A stretch of DNA of 64,000 nt from Halichondria panicea (Eukaryota > Porifera > Demospongiae > Suberitida > Halichondriidae): contig NC_087386.1 of NCBI RefSeq assembly GCF_963675165.1, positions 2,482,169 to 2,546,168 on the forward strand, given 5' to 3'. The position numbers and the translations under genes were made by a program. Each line of letters starts with the position of its first letter. Within the stretch, counting starts at the first letter, position 1. Below the pieces are notes generated by a model. The model saw only the letters and a list, made by a program, of their open reading frames with translations, did not search any database and was not told where the DNA came from. Positions 1 to 10,772 of this stretch are shown in pieces.

Positions 1-2186
1 ATGTGTGAGTCTTCCTCGTCTAAGGGTTCGTTGTCAGCATTGTAACCAGCATTGTAACCATCATTGCTGTCTACTGACTGATGTACAAAATGGCTATATC
101 GGTCACCGTTGTCGGTCAAATAATCTACAGACATTTCTCTTAGGGTACTGGCGTTGACGTCATGCCCGAGATGTTGAAACTGATATGAAACTGAGCTGAA
201 CATGCAGTTGCCATCACCTGGCACATCGTGTATCACTAAGCCGTGTTCACCTACAAATTGACCTAATAGCTGAGAATGCACTGATATGGAATCCCCGCTG
301 CTAGCCGTATGGGAAATGTCAGCGCTAGTGGTAGGAAGGTCTAAAGCAATACTACTATTGGCATCAAGTTTGGTGGGCTCAGGCTCATTGGTGTGACTAT
401 CATGCATAGGCTCGTCTTGCTCTAGCATGCTCATTACCAGCTCCTGGTCATCTGCTATTGCATTTGTCACCCAATCATCACAAATGTTAATGTGTGCATA
501 CAATGAATTGTTAGCTTTCAGCCATATCAGAGCATTACTCAATCTTTCTGGTGATACATAGTCGTACAGATAATGTCCTTTGTAGGACAATTTACGCTTT
601 AGTTTTAGTGGAACTAGCTGACACTCTGAAGGTAACCTTGGAAGGATATCGCACACGGTGTCTACTTTTGATGGTACATTTACAGCTGGGCCGTGTATAC
701 ACTTTTGCTTTCCAGTTGGGAGTGCTACCATCTTCATAAATGGTACACGCAATGCAATTAACCTACGTTCTAGTGCATTCAAACACTTCAACTCATGAGG
801 CTCACTGTCTAGTTCCATACCATTGATTTTAGCTTGAGCAGGCATGACACCTCTGGTAATTGAACCATCACATGTTTTACACACCCACTGGTTCCCATCG
901 ATTTTACTGAAGTGTGCATGCTTAGAAAGCTTTTCGAGTAGGTCGGGGTCAGCTTTAGTGTACTTACAAGGCTTGAAACGCACTACAGTATGCCTATACA
1001 ACATTCTGTGGCAGCTAGTACAGACAAAATCAGGACCAGTTCTCACCTTTGTGAGAAACTTATCAATTACAACATCAATTGTTTTTGTACAATGTCTGAT
1101 AGTAGACATTGTACGTCTATTTTTTGTTTTCCGCTCAACAATTTCTTGCTGAGTTTCGTTACTCCTCTTACGAGATGTAGATTGCTTATTAGCATTTTTA
1201 CGTACAGCAATCTGAGGCTCTGTCTCCATAGCTCTAGCTTGAGACGTGTGTGCAGTGTTCTTAGTTCTACGTACAGCAGTCTGAGCCTCTGTCTCCATAG
1301 CTCTAGCTTGAGACGTGTGTGCAGTGTTCTTAGTTCTACGTACAGCAGTCTGAGCCTCTGTCTCCATAGCTCTAGCTTGAGACGTGTGTGCAGTGTTCTT
1401 AGTTCTACGTACAGCAGTCTGAGCCTCTGTCTCCATAGCTCTAGCTTGAGACGTGTGTGCAGTGTTCTTAGTTCTACGTACAAGAGTCTGAGGCTCTGTC
1501 TCCTTAGCTCTAGCTTGAGACGTGTGTGCAGTGTTCTTAGTTCTACGTACAAGAATCTGAGGCTCTGTCTCCTTAGCTCTAGCTTGAGACATGTGTGCAG
1601 TGTTCTTAGTTCTACGTACAAGAGTCTAAGGCTCTGTCTCCTTAGCTCTAGCTTGAGACGTGTGTGCAGTGTTCTTAGTTCTACGTACAAGAATCTGAGG
1701 CTCTGTCTCCTTAGCTCTAGCTTGAGACATGTGTGCAGTGTTCTTAGTTCTACGTACAAGAGTCTGAGGCTCTGTCTCCTTAGCTCTAGCTTGAGACGTG
1801 TGTGCAGCGTCCTTAGTTCTACGTACATCAGTCTGAGGCTCTGTCTCCATAGCTCTAGCTTGAGACGTGTGTGCAGTGTTCTTAGTTCTACGTACATCAG
1901 TCTGAGGCTCCGTCTCATTAGCCCTAGCTCGAGACATGGATCGGGTATTATAACATTTACGCACAACAGCCTGACCCTTAGTTTCACTAGCTCTAGCTAG
2001 ATATTTACGTTCCCTATCCTTAGCTTTACGCAATACGCTCTGCTCACAAGTTTCAGCTTCCCTCACAACCAATTTTTTACTCACCTTTGATCGCTTCACT
2101 AAGAATGGGTTTCCACAGTCAGTGCAAATGGACCGTCTTACATGACCTACAGCCAAACAGTGGGAGCAAACCTTCGTCAAAGGCAT
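1..2186 (-). pseudogene. Helitron-type protein, N-terminal part with OTU protease domain (runs off window)
   Basis: One reading frame runs on the minus strand from an ATG at 2184-2186 to the window edge. Just upstream lies an acceptor-like TTTTCTTACAG, so this could also be exon 2 and the first ATG could lie elsewhere. In order it shows a CxxC...CxxC zinc ribbon (CSHC...CTDC), about ten 23-residue repeats, a second Cys-rich block (CTSCHRMLYRH, CKTCDG), the region typical of Helitron N-termini (ALPTGKQKCIHGPAVNVPS; ALIWLKANNSLYAHI), and an OTU cysteine-protease start (VPGDGNCMFSSV, around 180-225). OTU domains are known from Helentron-like Helitrons. Rep and helicase domains would lie left of the window. 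A single C-to-T change makes an in-frame TAG at 1626-1628, so this copy is probably dead unless the base is an error or is read through. Family assignment is from recognised motifs; no search was run. Confidence 0.8.
1211..1925. repeat. 69-bp tandem repeat inside the Helitron reading frame
   Basis: Units begin at 1211, 1280, 1349, 1418, 1487, 1556, 1625, 1694, 1763, 1832 and 1901, an exact 69-bp period with a few substitutions per unit. Each codes on the minus strand for a 23-residue charged unit (ARAKETEPQT / VRRTKNTAHTSQ). Because 69 is divisible by 3 several other frames also stay open, which produces misleading ORFs on both strands. The unit starting at 1625 carries the premature stop. 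Confidence 0.95.
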
Positions 2187-2201
2187 AGCCTGTAAGAAAA
2201 G

Positions 2202-2470
2202 TTGCATGTAAAGACTGTTATATGATATTTGTTGTAAGTTAGTAAAGTTTTGCATGTAAAGACTGTTATATGATATTTGTAAGTTAGTGCTTACCAGGAT
2301 TTGAGAGTTGAGAAATTAGTGGAGGAAATCAGTATTCTGCTGTCAGAAGTGAAAGTGAAATAATCCAAATGTGGGAGAAACTTGATGCTGCTGTCAGAAG
2401 TGAACTTGGGTGAACTTGGGTCAGACAGTGAACTTGAATCAAGATTTAGAAATCAATATTCTGTTGTCAG
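2202..2470. repeat. Upstream flank of the Helitron gene with short tandem duplications
   Basis: A block of about 45-49 bp (TGCATGTAAAGACTGTTATA then TGATATTTGT) occurs twice in tandem at 2202-2250 and 2251-2292. Downstream, the phrase ATTCTGCTGTCAG recurs near 2333, 2387 and 2459. No coding sequence is evident. The repeats may be promoter or subterminal repeats of the Helitron. Confidence 0.6.
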
Positions 2471-3290
2471 CAGGGGCGGATCCAGGAAAAATGAAAGGGG
2501 GGGCTAGTAGAGAGGGGCGAAGCCCCGTACGAGGGTGGCAGAGCCACCCAGGGGGTGGGTGTGGGAGGGGGAGCATTCCCCTCCCGCCTCGCCGGAGGCG
2601 AAATTTTTTGCTTTTTTACAATTTGCTCACACTTTTACCTTTGAACTGTCATATTAATAAGTGAATACTGAATATGAAAAAGTTAATCAAAAAACTCGTT
2701 CTAATCAACAAAAGGATGTATACTGCATCTACATTCATGCACTCTTGGTACTACATGAAAGAATCACAATGCCTACCCAGACTGCACTGAGAGTGAGAGG
2801 AGGTAAGGCTGGTTCCTTGCAACTAGCTGAAAAAGTCTGAGATCTGCTCCATGTTGCAGCTCAACAGCATGCACAATAGCCTCCTTCACAAGGCCTAGGA
2901 AGAGAGGCCTGGGATTAGCCTCGATTCCAGCGCCTTGTTCAAGCGGCCTGGAATCGAGGCTAGCCTGGGATATGATCGAGGCTACAAACATTGCACAAGG
3001 AGCTGACTCAGCAACAGCAATAGTTGACCTATGCACTTTTATATTAGATCTAGTTCTAGCTACTAGCTAGCTAGTATGTACGTCCAGCTAGCTAGCCTAC
3101 ATCCTTTATACTCTTAGTAGCTAGACTTGGCTGTTGTCTAGCATCTCTTAAGTCAGTGAGTCTACATGCAGATGCATAAGTAACAAGGTTGGTGGCAAAA
3201 TTGTTGTAACCTCAGACTAGCAATACATAGGTAGTTTTTTCAAAAGGGGGGGGCTTCAGCCCCTCAAAATCACCCCTGGATCCGCCCCTG
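2471..3290. mobile_element. Non-autonomous TIR element, hAT-like ends
   Basis: Perfect 16-bp terminal inverted repeats CAGGGGCGGATCCAGG lie at 2471-2486 and 3275-3290. The ends are followed by G-rich then C-rich stretches typical of this widespread invertebrate hAT-like end. GTCAG sits immediately on both sides (2466-2470 and 3291-3295), a possible short target duplication; the expected 8-bp hAT duplication is not visible. No transposase is encoded. A TAGCCTCG hairpin element lies inside (2916-2962). Confidence 0.8.
2916..2962. repeat. TAGCCTCGATTCCAG hairpin element
   Basis: A near-perfect hairpin: TAGCCTCGATTCCAG pairs with CTGGAATCGAGGCTA across a loop of about 15 bases. It belongs to an interspersed family also seen at 19719, 27984, 31393, 31468, 46992 and 56451. 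Confidence 0.75.
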
Positions 3291-3429
3291 GTCAGGATCA
3301 GGATCTAGTAGTGAACTTGAGTCAGAAGTGACAATAATCCATGTGGAGTTTAGTACGCATGCGCAAATACAATGGCTGCAAATAAAACATAGAGGTCAGA
3401 GTTCAGAATGGGCTGCTGCCATGCAGTGT

Positions 3430-3860
3430 TTGGGAGGGCGTGGCCAGATTACGAAGTAACAGTGCAGTGCAGTGTAGCTAGCTAACATAGCTAGCTTTGC
3501 AGCTCTTTTCTGACTTTTGTAGCTAACAAAAACCTAGCGCTTTAGTGCAAGGCTAACTTATAAGTTGCATAGAAACTTTGTGCGGACAGGTGATGCTACG
3601 AAAGATTCTGAAGAGACTGCAACAGCCTTCAATGTGAGTCAAACTAGCCATAACTAGAGAAAGAAGCTTTAGTTTGCTAATCCACGAATCAAAATCCAAG
3701 AGAAGGTGGCTAGAAGCCTATAGAAGCTGTTAGTTTTCGTCTTATTGCAACCGTTGAGCATTTACAGCTGGAACAGACACACACACAGACACACACACAC
3801 ACAGTCAGCTATACCGTATCCCTCGTGCGGCTACGCCTCGAGGCATAATAATAGCATAAG
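3430..3860. mobile_element. MITE family copy 1 (ends near GAGGCATAAT)
   Basis: This about 430-bp sequence recurs at 7560-7925 and 11480-11880. Shared landmarks are CAGCTCT...TTTGTAGCTAAC, GAAGAGACTGCAACAGCC, AATCCAAGAGAA..TGGCTAGAAGCCTATAGAAGC, a CA-dinucleotide run, and a right end ACCGTATCCCTC...CTCGAGGCATAAT. At the EDEM3-SRD5A3 intergenic copy (45590) the flank AATAGCATAAGAAG is present without the element, which supports an insertion. No coding capacity is seen. Confidence 0.7.
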
Positions 3861-3861
3861 A

Positions 3862-4175
3862 AGCGTGAATTATTATTCACTGCAAATTTGATTGGAGAAT
3901 ATGAATGATATCAAACTTGTGTGTATAGCAAACGTGAGTCTGCTTGGCAGTGACAGCCGTCGTACTGTGGCTTGTTCTTGACTGCTCTGAGTTGTGCAAG
4001 GATGACGTGACATCGGTACTGATGTGTGTAGGCCCAGAGGAACAACAGAGTGGCTACAATCAGGCCAGCAAGGGGTGAGTCTGCAATGAAACATTCATCA
4101 AGGCTGACATTCAAATAGAGACTTCTAAACAACAATTAACAACCCACACACAAGTCAACAATTACACAGTAGTAC
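3862..4175 (-). pseudogene. SRD5A3 fragment (polyprenol reductase), rearranged
   Basis: Minus-strand codons for the central membrane segment and loop of SRD5A3 (ATLLFLWAYTHQYRCHVILA) are recognisable at about 3960-4060, followed by intron sequence nearly identical to that of the intact gene at 45709-46988. Relative to the intact copy, the C-terminal half of the exon is reduced by a deletion of roughly 160 bp (GCAGTGACAG joins directly to CCGTCGTACTGTGG), and part of the region encoding TLAGRIKDSLHWY is missing. It cannot encode a full enzyme. It is part of the shuffled EDEM3/SRD5A3 duplication. Confidence 0.8.
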
Positions 4176-4396
4176 CAAGGGCGTATAAAAGAAGAGAGAG
4201 CATGCAACTCCTATATGAGCAGAGTTCAAACGTGGGCGGATGAATGTGCATGACAGTGCATGAAATGCTAAAAATAGAAATTTCTATTTTTAGCACTTCA
4301 TGCAAATGCACACATTCCTCCGCCCACGTTTGAACTCTGCTAGCTACGTGTACTGATAGTGGAGTTGCATGCCCTCTCTTCTTTTATACGTCCTTG
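4176..4396. mobile_element. Hairpin MITE in the SRD5A3 fragment
   Basis: A 221-bp nearly complete palindrome. The arms include CAAGGGCGTATAAAAGAAG at the left with its complement at the right, and GCAGAGTTCAAACGTGGGCG with its complement nearer the centre. The middle reads TGCTAAAAATAGAAATTTCT and its complement. A 7-bp direct repeat GTAGTAC flanks it at 4169-4175 and 4397-4403, and the paralogous site near 46205 (CAGTAGTACTTGTAC) lacks the element. Confidence 0.85.
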
Positions 4397-4403
4397 GTAG
4401 TAC

Positions 4404-4660
4404 ACTTACAATTAATACTTAATCAAGGTATGTACAATTACTAGACTGAATACCGTACAGAGGTGGGTAATTTTCGTGGGGTAAAATATTTGTGGTGTTC
4501 GTGGTTGGACCTCCAACCACGAATGAAGCGACTTTGCCTACCGTTACCTGCTCCAACCACGAAAATATTACCCACAAAATGTCTCAATATTGCTGAACAA
4601 CAAATATTTTGTCCCCCGAAAAATACCCGCTACACACACACACAGAGTCTGTGGTGATCA
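4404..4660. other. Flank between SRD5A3 fragment and EDEM3 tail
   Basis: The first about 50 bp match the SRD5A3 intron near 46210-46260, but about 33 bp of it are in inverted orientation. The remainder holds inverted motifs CCAACCACGAA...TTCGTGGTTGG and TTTTCGTGG phrases like those of small MITEs elsewhere in the window. No gene is seen. Confidence 0.45.
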
Positions 4661-4661
4661 G

Positions 4662-6524
4662 TGCGTACCTGACGTGCCCTAATGACCGACGACCGTTTGT
4701 CCTGTTGGACCGCTTTGAGAAGATGGTCTTCAAACTTTGCACCAGCTCAAGGTTCAACAAACGACCAACCAGGTAACAGCAGCAGCTTGGTTCATTGTAG
4801 TCAATACACAATAATTATGAAGCCTTTACAAATTTGCTCTCAAATTCGAATAAAGTGTGCTATTGATACCTCCCCCACACACACACGCCCACACACACAC
4901 ATACAGTGCCAAGCGTAAGCGTCTCACTCCTCCTCGTCTCTCGATCAATTCTCTGGACTTCAAGAACCCAGGTCACCTGAAGATCCTCACTGAGCTGGGC
5001 ATTGTGGTTCAAGTGGTGGAGGGAGACAAAGTACAGGTCTCCCACAATATGGCCAAGGCCAATAGCCCTGAGGACGCAGAGGAGGGATGGTACCTCATGC
5101 AGGATATTGTCAAGCTCATGAATCAGCAGCACGTCACAGGTAAAATGCTTTTAGTGTTGTTGGTAATAGTACATGTACAGCTTTCAACCACATGTAATGC
5201 ACTTCAATGTGCAGTATCTTTAATGTATGGAGGTACATATAGGAATTGATATGTACATACAGTACACAAAACCCTCCATCCTGTAGTTTTATTTGCCAAA
5301 TTTGAATAATCTGTTTCCCATAGCAATGACTGCAACTGTATTACGCCTCCTATTAGATGGCAGTCAGAGACAGACACCGAAGCTGGCTCGTATACTGACC
5401 CCTGCTGACCTCCAGGAGAGGGGCATACGACACGAGTTCACTGTAGGTCCGGCCATGTTCGGGCCAGAGCTGGGCGTGGGGGAGTTCCAAGTGGGAGGGG
5501 AGTTGGTGGAGATGAAGCCAATCGGTGGAGTACTGGACAATGGATGCTCCGAGTATGACCCCCAGGAGGCCCGGGATATTATGGGGAAGATCCTGCTCAT
5601 TAACAGAGGAGGCTGCCTCTTTGTACTCAAGGTACATAGTGTTGTACCGTACACCATAACCATGTGGAGCCTATAAATGGTTATGTTACGTTATCTAAAT
5701 GTTTCTCTTAAAGTGCCTGTGATATAATTATTGTTTTAGGAACAATTGTTCACTAATTGTATTCTACAGGCCAGGACTGCTCAGAAAGCTGGTGCAGCTG
5801 GGGTCATCATCACAGGTAAACTACACTGTCCAAGAGCTTGTAACTTTAGATAAAATTCTCTTTATAAAGTCCTTGACTGTACGTACGTATATAGTAGTAT
5901 TGCACACCATTCTGTGGTCTTTGTGAAATTGTATAATATGCTCTCTTAACGGTCCCCCCCCCCCCCAGATAATGTCAAGCAGTACAATACGACCCAGGTC
6001 CCTCTCTTCTCCATGAGTGGGGATGGATCCAGTGACATCATAATACCAGCTGTGTTCATGCAGCGATTGGACGCACTCTTACTCCGAGAGCTGCTCTCCA
6101 ACGAGGCTGCTGTCAAATGGTATAAGAGGACAAAGCAAGGGCAAACTCCACCCACTCAATCAGAGGTGGATTATAACGAGCAGGGGCCCACTCATGATGT
6201 GTGTAGTTCATGGTTCATCGAGCCAGTACAGTGGATGGAAAGCTCTCTACTGGGCAAAGTGGAGGGGAAGGTGAGGCTGCTACTTGTGCATTAGCTAAAA
6301 TAGATACGTATCTTGAAAGCTCGTATTTTGTGTTCTGATTGTCCAATTTCAAACTAATTGATGCATTCAAGAGCTCTCAGAATTACCTTTCCAGTGTTGT
6401 GCTTAGATACATGTACTATTTTGTGATAAGTTAAAATCCAATTTAACAAAGACTATATACCCTTGCGTTATTTTCTAGAATTCAACTGTTTAGCTCGTAG
6501 AATTTGCCATATATTCTTCATAAT

Positions 6525-6583
<59 letters not shown>

Positions 6584-6765
6584 CTATCTATTTATTTTGA
6601 CTAATGCCTGTTGCTAATTCTAAGAACCAACATTTGAGGTCAATGTTTGTTTTGTGCTTGCTTCAGCTTAACCACATAGAAGAACCCACATTCCCCAACC
6701 CCACTATCAACTACATGTACCACAAAGCCTGGCCCAGACAATACAGTGTTGTACTTTATACCTAA
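4662..6765 (+). CDS. EDEM3 C-terminal part with protease-associated domain, spliced to a DUSP12-like tail (copy A)
   Basis: Exons read in phase at 4662-4772, 4907-5139, 5324-5631, 5770-5815, 5969-6270 and 6667-6765 (TAA). The product starts inside EDEM3 after the mannosidase domain (AYLTCPNDRRPF; LDFKNPGHLKILTELGIVV), then has the protease-associated fold (CSEYDPQEARDIMGKILLIN; AGAAGVIIT; PLFSMSGDGSSDIIIPAVF). Within the fifth exon the sequence turns, in frame, into the zinc-domain tail of DUSP12 (EAAVKWYKRTKQ; SWFIEPVQWMESSLLG). It then splices to an exon I do not recognise (LNHIEEPTFPNPTINYMYHK). No N-terminal signal peptide or mannosidase exons precede it, so it is a partial gene. It has no internal stop. 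It could be the real 3' end of an EDEM3 gene displaced by rearrangement, or a chimeric pseudogene. Confidence 0.8.
6528..6580. repeat. (CA)n microsatellite
   Basis: An uninterrupted CA dinucleotide run of about 50 bp in the last intron of EDEM3 copy A. Confidence 0.95.
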
Positions 6766-7558
6766 GCCCCCCTCAGAAGTTTTCTTTTAAAAGCCAACTT
6801 GAAGTATCACAGCAACCAATATCAAGTCCAAGTTAGAAGATAAGTTTTATAATTCATGTCAGCTTAACCTCAACGTCTTAATTTACAATAATTATTCAGC
6901 ATGGCCCCAATGTGAATAGATGTACAATAACTATTGAGTGTTATAATTATAGTACTGTAGTTGCATGTGTGTGTGACTGAATGCAACAGATGAATGGGGA
7001 GAGTTGGTGCACCGTTAAAGACTCTTTAACCCATCATTCTCGGCTCTCCAGGCCGAGCATCTGTTTGCTTTTTTGTTTCTGTCTGTTCTCTGCCTTGTGG
7101 TGTTTGCCTTTCTATGTTAATTAACCTATATACCCTTTAATTGTGCATACTTTAATTAAAGCACAGATTCTAAATTTAGGAATCAATCAGATCAGCATGT
7201 CAGCATAGCCAGTTGGCCACCCCCAGTAACATAATGTGGATCGATATGGACATACATGTAGACAGCTAATTATGACATAAACTTCTAACCATTGGTGTGT
7301 GTAGAAACGAAGACGCTTGCAGCATTTTCTTAAAAAGCACAGCCTCACAGAAAGTAAAATCCTTTATCAATGAAAGCACCGCGGGTGCTGATGCCTCGGT
7401 GGAGGTGCCAAAGCTACATAACATAAACTACTAATAGCTAGCTTTTATACACACAATTATCATGATGATATAATTTGCTGCATGCAATCAACCGAATAGT
7501 GGGTAATGATCAACCATGATTGTTGTTAAAAACGATCGATGCCAAAAGTTCAAGTCTA
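6766..7558. other. Downstream of EDEM3 copy A: no gene seen
   Basis: AT-rich sequence with possible polyadenylation motifs (AATTAAAG near 7152). A (CA)n run lies in the preceding intron at 6528-6580. No reading frame resembling a known protein was found. Confidence 0.5.
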
Positions 7559-7559
7559 A

Positions 7560-7925
7560 AATTAATGGCTGCAAGTCAGCAGAGCCTTGCAGCTCTCTGC
7601 TCACTCTTGCAGCTACCAATAGCTAGCGTTCTAGTGCAGAGCTAACTACTAAGTAGAGTAGTAACACTCGGTGAACAAGTTTTGCTACGGACTCTTCTGA
7701 AAAGGCTGCAATGGCATTCCAAGTAAGCAAAACTAGGCATAACTCGAGAACGAAGCATTATTTTGCAAATCCACAAATTAAAATCCAAGTAAACATGACT
7801 AGAAGCCTATAGAAACTCTTACTTGCACTTGATTCATCCTTGGGCAGCTGTAGCGGTCTACACACACACACACACACAGACACACTACCGTATACCTCGC
7901 TTGCGCATGCGCACCGAGGCATAAT
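7560..7925. mobile_element. MITE family copy 2
   Basis: A diverged copy of the element at 3430-3860: GCAGCTACCAATAGCTAGCG, GAAAAGGCTGCAATGGC, AATCCAAGTAAACATGACTAG, a CA run, then ACCGTATACCTCGCTTGCGC and CGAGGCATAATTA at the right end. Confidence 0.7.
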
Positions 7926-8283
7926 TACTACAACTACATAATTACCCAAACCCCCCTCCCCCTGGCCTCCCCTGAGAGTATTAAAAACCAGCAGATCAGA
8001 CTCAGCAGATCAGACTAAAAAATACAATTCAAAGTAAAAAGACTAGATTACAAGAACTGAAGGTAAACCACATAGTAAATTGCATATTATTGTTAGAAGT
8101 ATGAATACAAATAATATTATAACTATATAGCTAGCTTACCAACTTATAGTACAGTTATTCCTGCAACCATGTGTCTCATAAGCAAGTTAACGTGTAAGTG
8201 CATTATGGAAATAGGAGAGGTGTTACCCTCTTCTCTGGTCAGATAAGGCAGTTCCTCACAATTTATTTTTTTTTGTTTCAACC

Positions 8284-8335
<52 letters not shown>

Positions 8336-8655
8336 TGACTAAGAGAAACCACTAGCTCCCTTTAGGGGCCGTAACTTGTGTCCATATTAGAATTTATTTG
8401 TAGCTCTTTGATAAAGGTAGTACAAAATGGTAGGCTAAGATCAACAATTTTTTTCGTGCCGTACTTTTCTGTTTTGCCTATAATGAACCTCTCTAGAACG
8501 GTTTGACATAGAAAAATACTTCTTAGGCCGTCCGGAGGGTCTATTGGAGTCACTGTGTAGTCTGCAGTATACATTTTTTTTTAATATACTGTACGTACAT
8601 GTACGTAAAGGTAACTGTACTATACCTAACCAGGTTATGTTGTATCTATTTCCAG
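7926..8655. other. Breakpoint region and intron upstream of EDEM3 copy B
   Basis: 7926-8290 holds short duplicated phrases (GCAGATCAGACT twice) and no gene. From a (CA)n run at 8291-8332 onward the sequence closely matches the intron at 43080-43434 of copy C, so the duplicated segment begins in or next to this microsatellite. Confidence 0.7.
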
Positions 8656-9916
8656 GTTCTGTGGGGTGATGTAGACACAGCTATACACATTCACGACATG
8701 CTTTATCATGTGATGGAGAGACACAACTTCCTACCCGAGGCATTCACTCATGACTTCAGGGTCCACTGGGGAAACCACCCTCTCAGGCCTGAGTTCATTG
8801 AGAGCACTTACTTCCTCTACAAGGTACACCGTCATGTGTGTGTGGGTGTGTGTGTGGGGTGTGTGTGTGTGGGGTGGGTGGGGGTGGGGGTGTGTGTGTG
8901 GGGGGTGGGGGTGTGTGTTTACTCTATGCATTAGCTGTACATGTATATATCACTTTCTGTTGTTTCGAAGAAAGCATCTCAGTAATTGGAATATTTCTGT
9001 AAGTACTGTAATCAACCCCTAGCGTGTGATGCTACTGCTCTACTCTACTCTCTGTATTATTTTGATGGCTAAGTAGTTAATGAACGATTATGTTGTGTTG
9101 TTACTGCAGGCGACCGGAGATCCATACTACCTGGACGTGGGTCGATCAGTGGTGAACAACTTGAACAAGTACGCCAGAGTGAGGTGTGGCTTCGCTGCCA
9201 TCAAGGACCTCAGGACCAACACTCACGAGGACAGGTAAGTCAGGGGAACCATGTGTCTGTGTATGTACTAATAGTTAGAATTTAGTTCCCATGTAGATCT
9301 CGCAATCATCGGTACTTGTATGGCATCACAATCCTTGCCAGAATGCAAAGGTTAGATCGCAAAGTCTTAATAGGCTCATTCACAAAGGGTTTAATATTCT
9401 AGTAGTACGATATCATTTCATTGGCAATCTTCGACTGTACAGAATGGACTCCTTCGTACTGGCTGAGACGTTCAAGTATCTGTTCTTGTTGTTTGCTGAC
9501 GAGGGGGACAGTACCCTGAACATGGATGACTTTGTGTTCACGACTGAGGCCCACCTCTTCCCCCTCTCCCTCGCCAGCGCTAACACCACCCTCAATAGAG
9601 TCGTCCAAGAGGCAGTGAGTGGGCACAATACATACACAGTATAGCTGCCATGCTACTTCAGAACATTTTTTTATGCATTTTTTTAGGACAACTACAAATT
9701 GTAGGTGGGGGGGGGGCAGCTCTTTTATAGAGAGTACCTTCTTTTGAATGAGCCTGGCTATGTGTGAGTGTGTCATGTGATGTTCTCTCTCTGTGTAGTT
9801 GCTGGTGAAGAACACAGACCTGGTGAATATGAGCACTGTCACTGTCACCACTAGCGGACCAGACTCTTCTGGGAAGGCAGCAAAGAACAAACCAGTCGCT
9901 GACAGCTTCACTAAAG
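8656..9916 (+). pseudogene. EDEM3 internal exons, mannosidase domain (copy B)
   Basis: Exons at 8656-8823, 9110-9234, 9443-9614 and 9799-9916 encode the C-terminal part of the GH47-type mannosidase domain: [108 protein letters not shown]. These exons have no stops and keep GT-AG borders. N-terminal exons are absent; upstream sequence stops matching copy C at the CA repeat. The last exon leads into a DUSP12-like tail with a nonsense codon (10163-10772), so a complete enzyme cannot be made from this copy. Confidence 0.9.
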
Positions 9917-10162
9917 GTTCACTGAAACACACACTAGACACCATGTACAGTAGTAGCCAATAATCCCGTCTAATCAGCACAGTTGTAGTTTATAATTATA
10001 CACCCCCTCACACCCACACACACACACCCCCTCACACCCACACACACACACCACACACCATGAATTACCATGAATTAAGTAGCTACTGTATTTGTCTGGA
10101 GATGGTTTCCAAACTTCTACACCTCCATCACTAACCCCCCCCCCCCACACACACACACACAG

Positions 10163-10772
10163 GCGTCTCCTGTTCACTGACGAGAGTGTCCTCCCTCACG
10201 AGGTGGGTAAAGGAGAGGCTGCTGTCAAATGATATAAGAGACAAAGCAAGGGCAAACTCCACCCACTCAATCAGCGGTGGATTATAACGAGCAGGGGCCC
10301 ACTCATGATGTGTGTAGTTCATGGTTCATCGAGCCAGTACAGTGGATGGAAAGCTCTCTACTGGACAAAGTGGAGGGGAAGGTGAGGCTGCTACTTGTGC
10401 ATTAGCTAAAAATAGATACGTACCTAAGCCCGTAATTTGTGTTCTGATTGTCCAATTTCAAACTAATTGATGCATTCAAGAGCTCTCAGAAATACCTTTC
10501 CAATGGTGTGCTTAGATACATGTACTAGTTTTGTGATTAGTCAAAATCCAAATTTTATAGGCTATTATTATAGGCTTGCGTTATTTTCTAGAATTCAACT
10601 GTTCGTTCACACACACCCAAACACACACACACACGCACCCACACACATACGGCAGATTCTGTGTCTCAAGTGCTCGGCTCGTTTGGGAGCATTCAATTGG
10701 TCAGGTGATCAGTGCTCGTGTGGGCAGTGGGTCACGCCCTCCTTCCAGATACGCTACACAAGGCACGAATAG
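10163..10772 (+). pseudogene. DUSP12-like C-terminal zinc-domain exons (copy B), nonsense and frameshift
   Basis: Exon 10163-10381 encodes RLLFTDESVLPHE, GKGEAAVK and FIEPVQWMESSLL; exon 10656-10772 encodes LKCSARLGAFNWSGDQCSCG and WVTPSFQI, the zinc-binding C-terminus of dual-specificity phosphatase DUSP12. Lesions: TGA at 10230-10232 where copy A has TGG (Trp), and a 1-base loss a few bases later (AGAGACAA against AGAGGACAA). The last exon has four extra bases (ATACGCTACACAAGG) that shift the frame at the end. There is no phosphatase domain. Confidence 0.85.

Noticed and set aside
1211..1925. CRISPR-like array
   Set aside because: Repeats are directly adjacent with no unique spacers, and they encode protein in an animal transposon.
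990..2000. Long open frames on the plus strand and in a second minus frame (LRLCLLSSSLRRVCSVLSSTY; LRRQSLRLLYVELRTLHT)
   Set aside because: They are shadows of the 69-bp tandem repeat, whose length is a multiple of three; the frame with zinc ribbon, Helitron and OTU motifs is the real one.
2410..2664. Gly/Arg-rich 84-codon frame
   Set aside because: It crosses the left end of the hAT-like MITE and is a by-product of G-rich terminal sequence.
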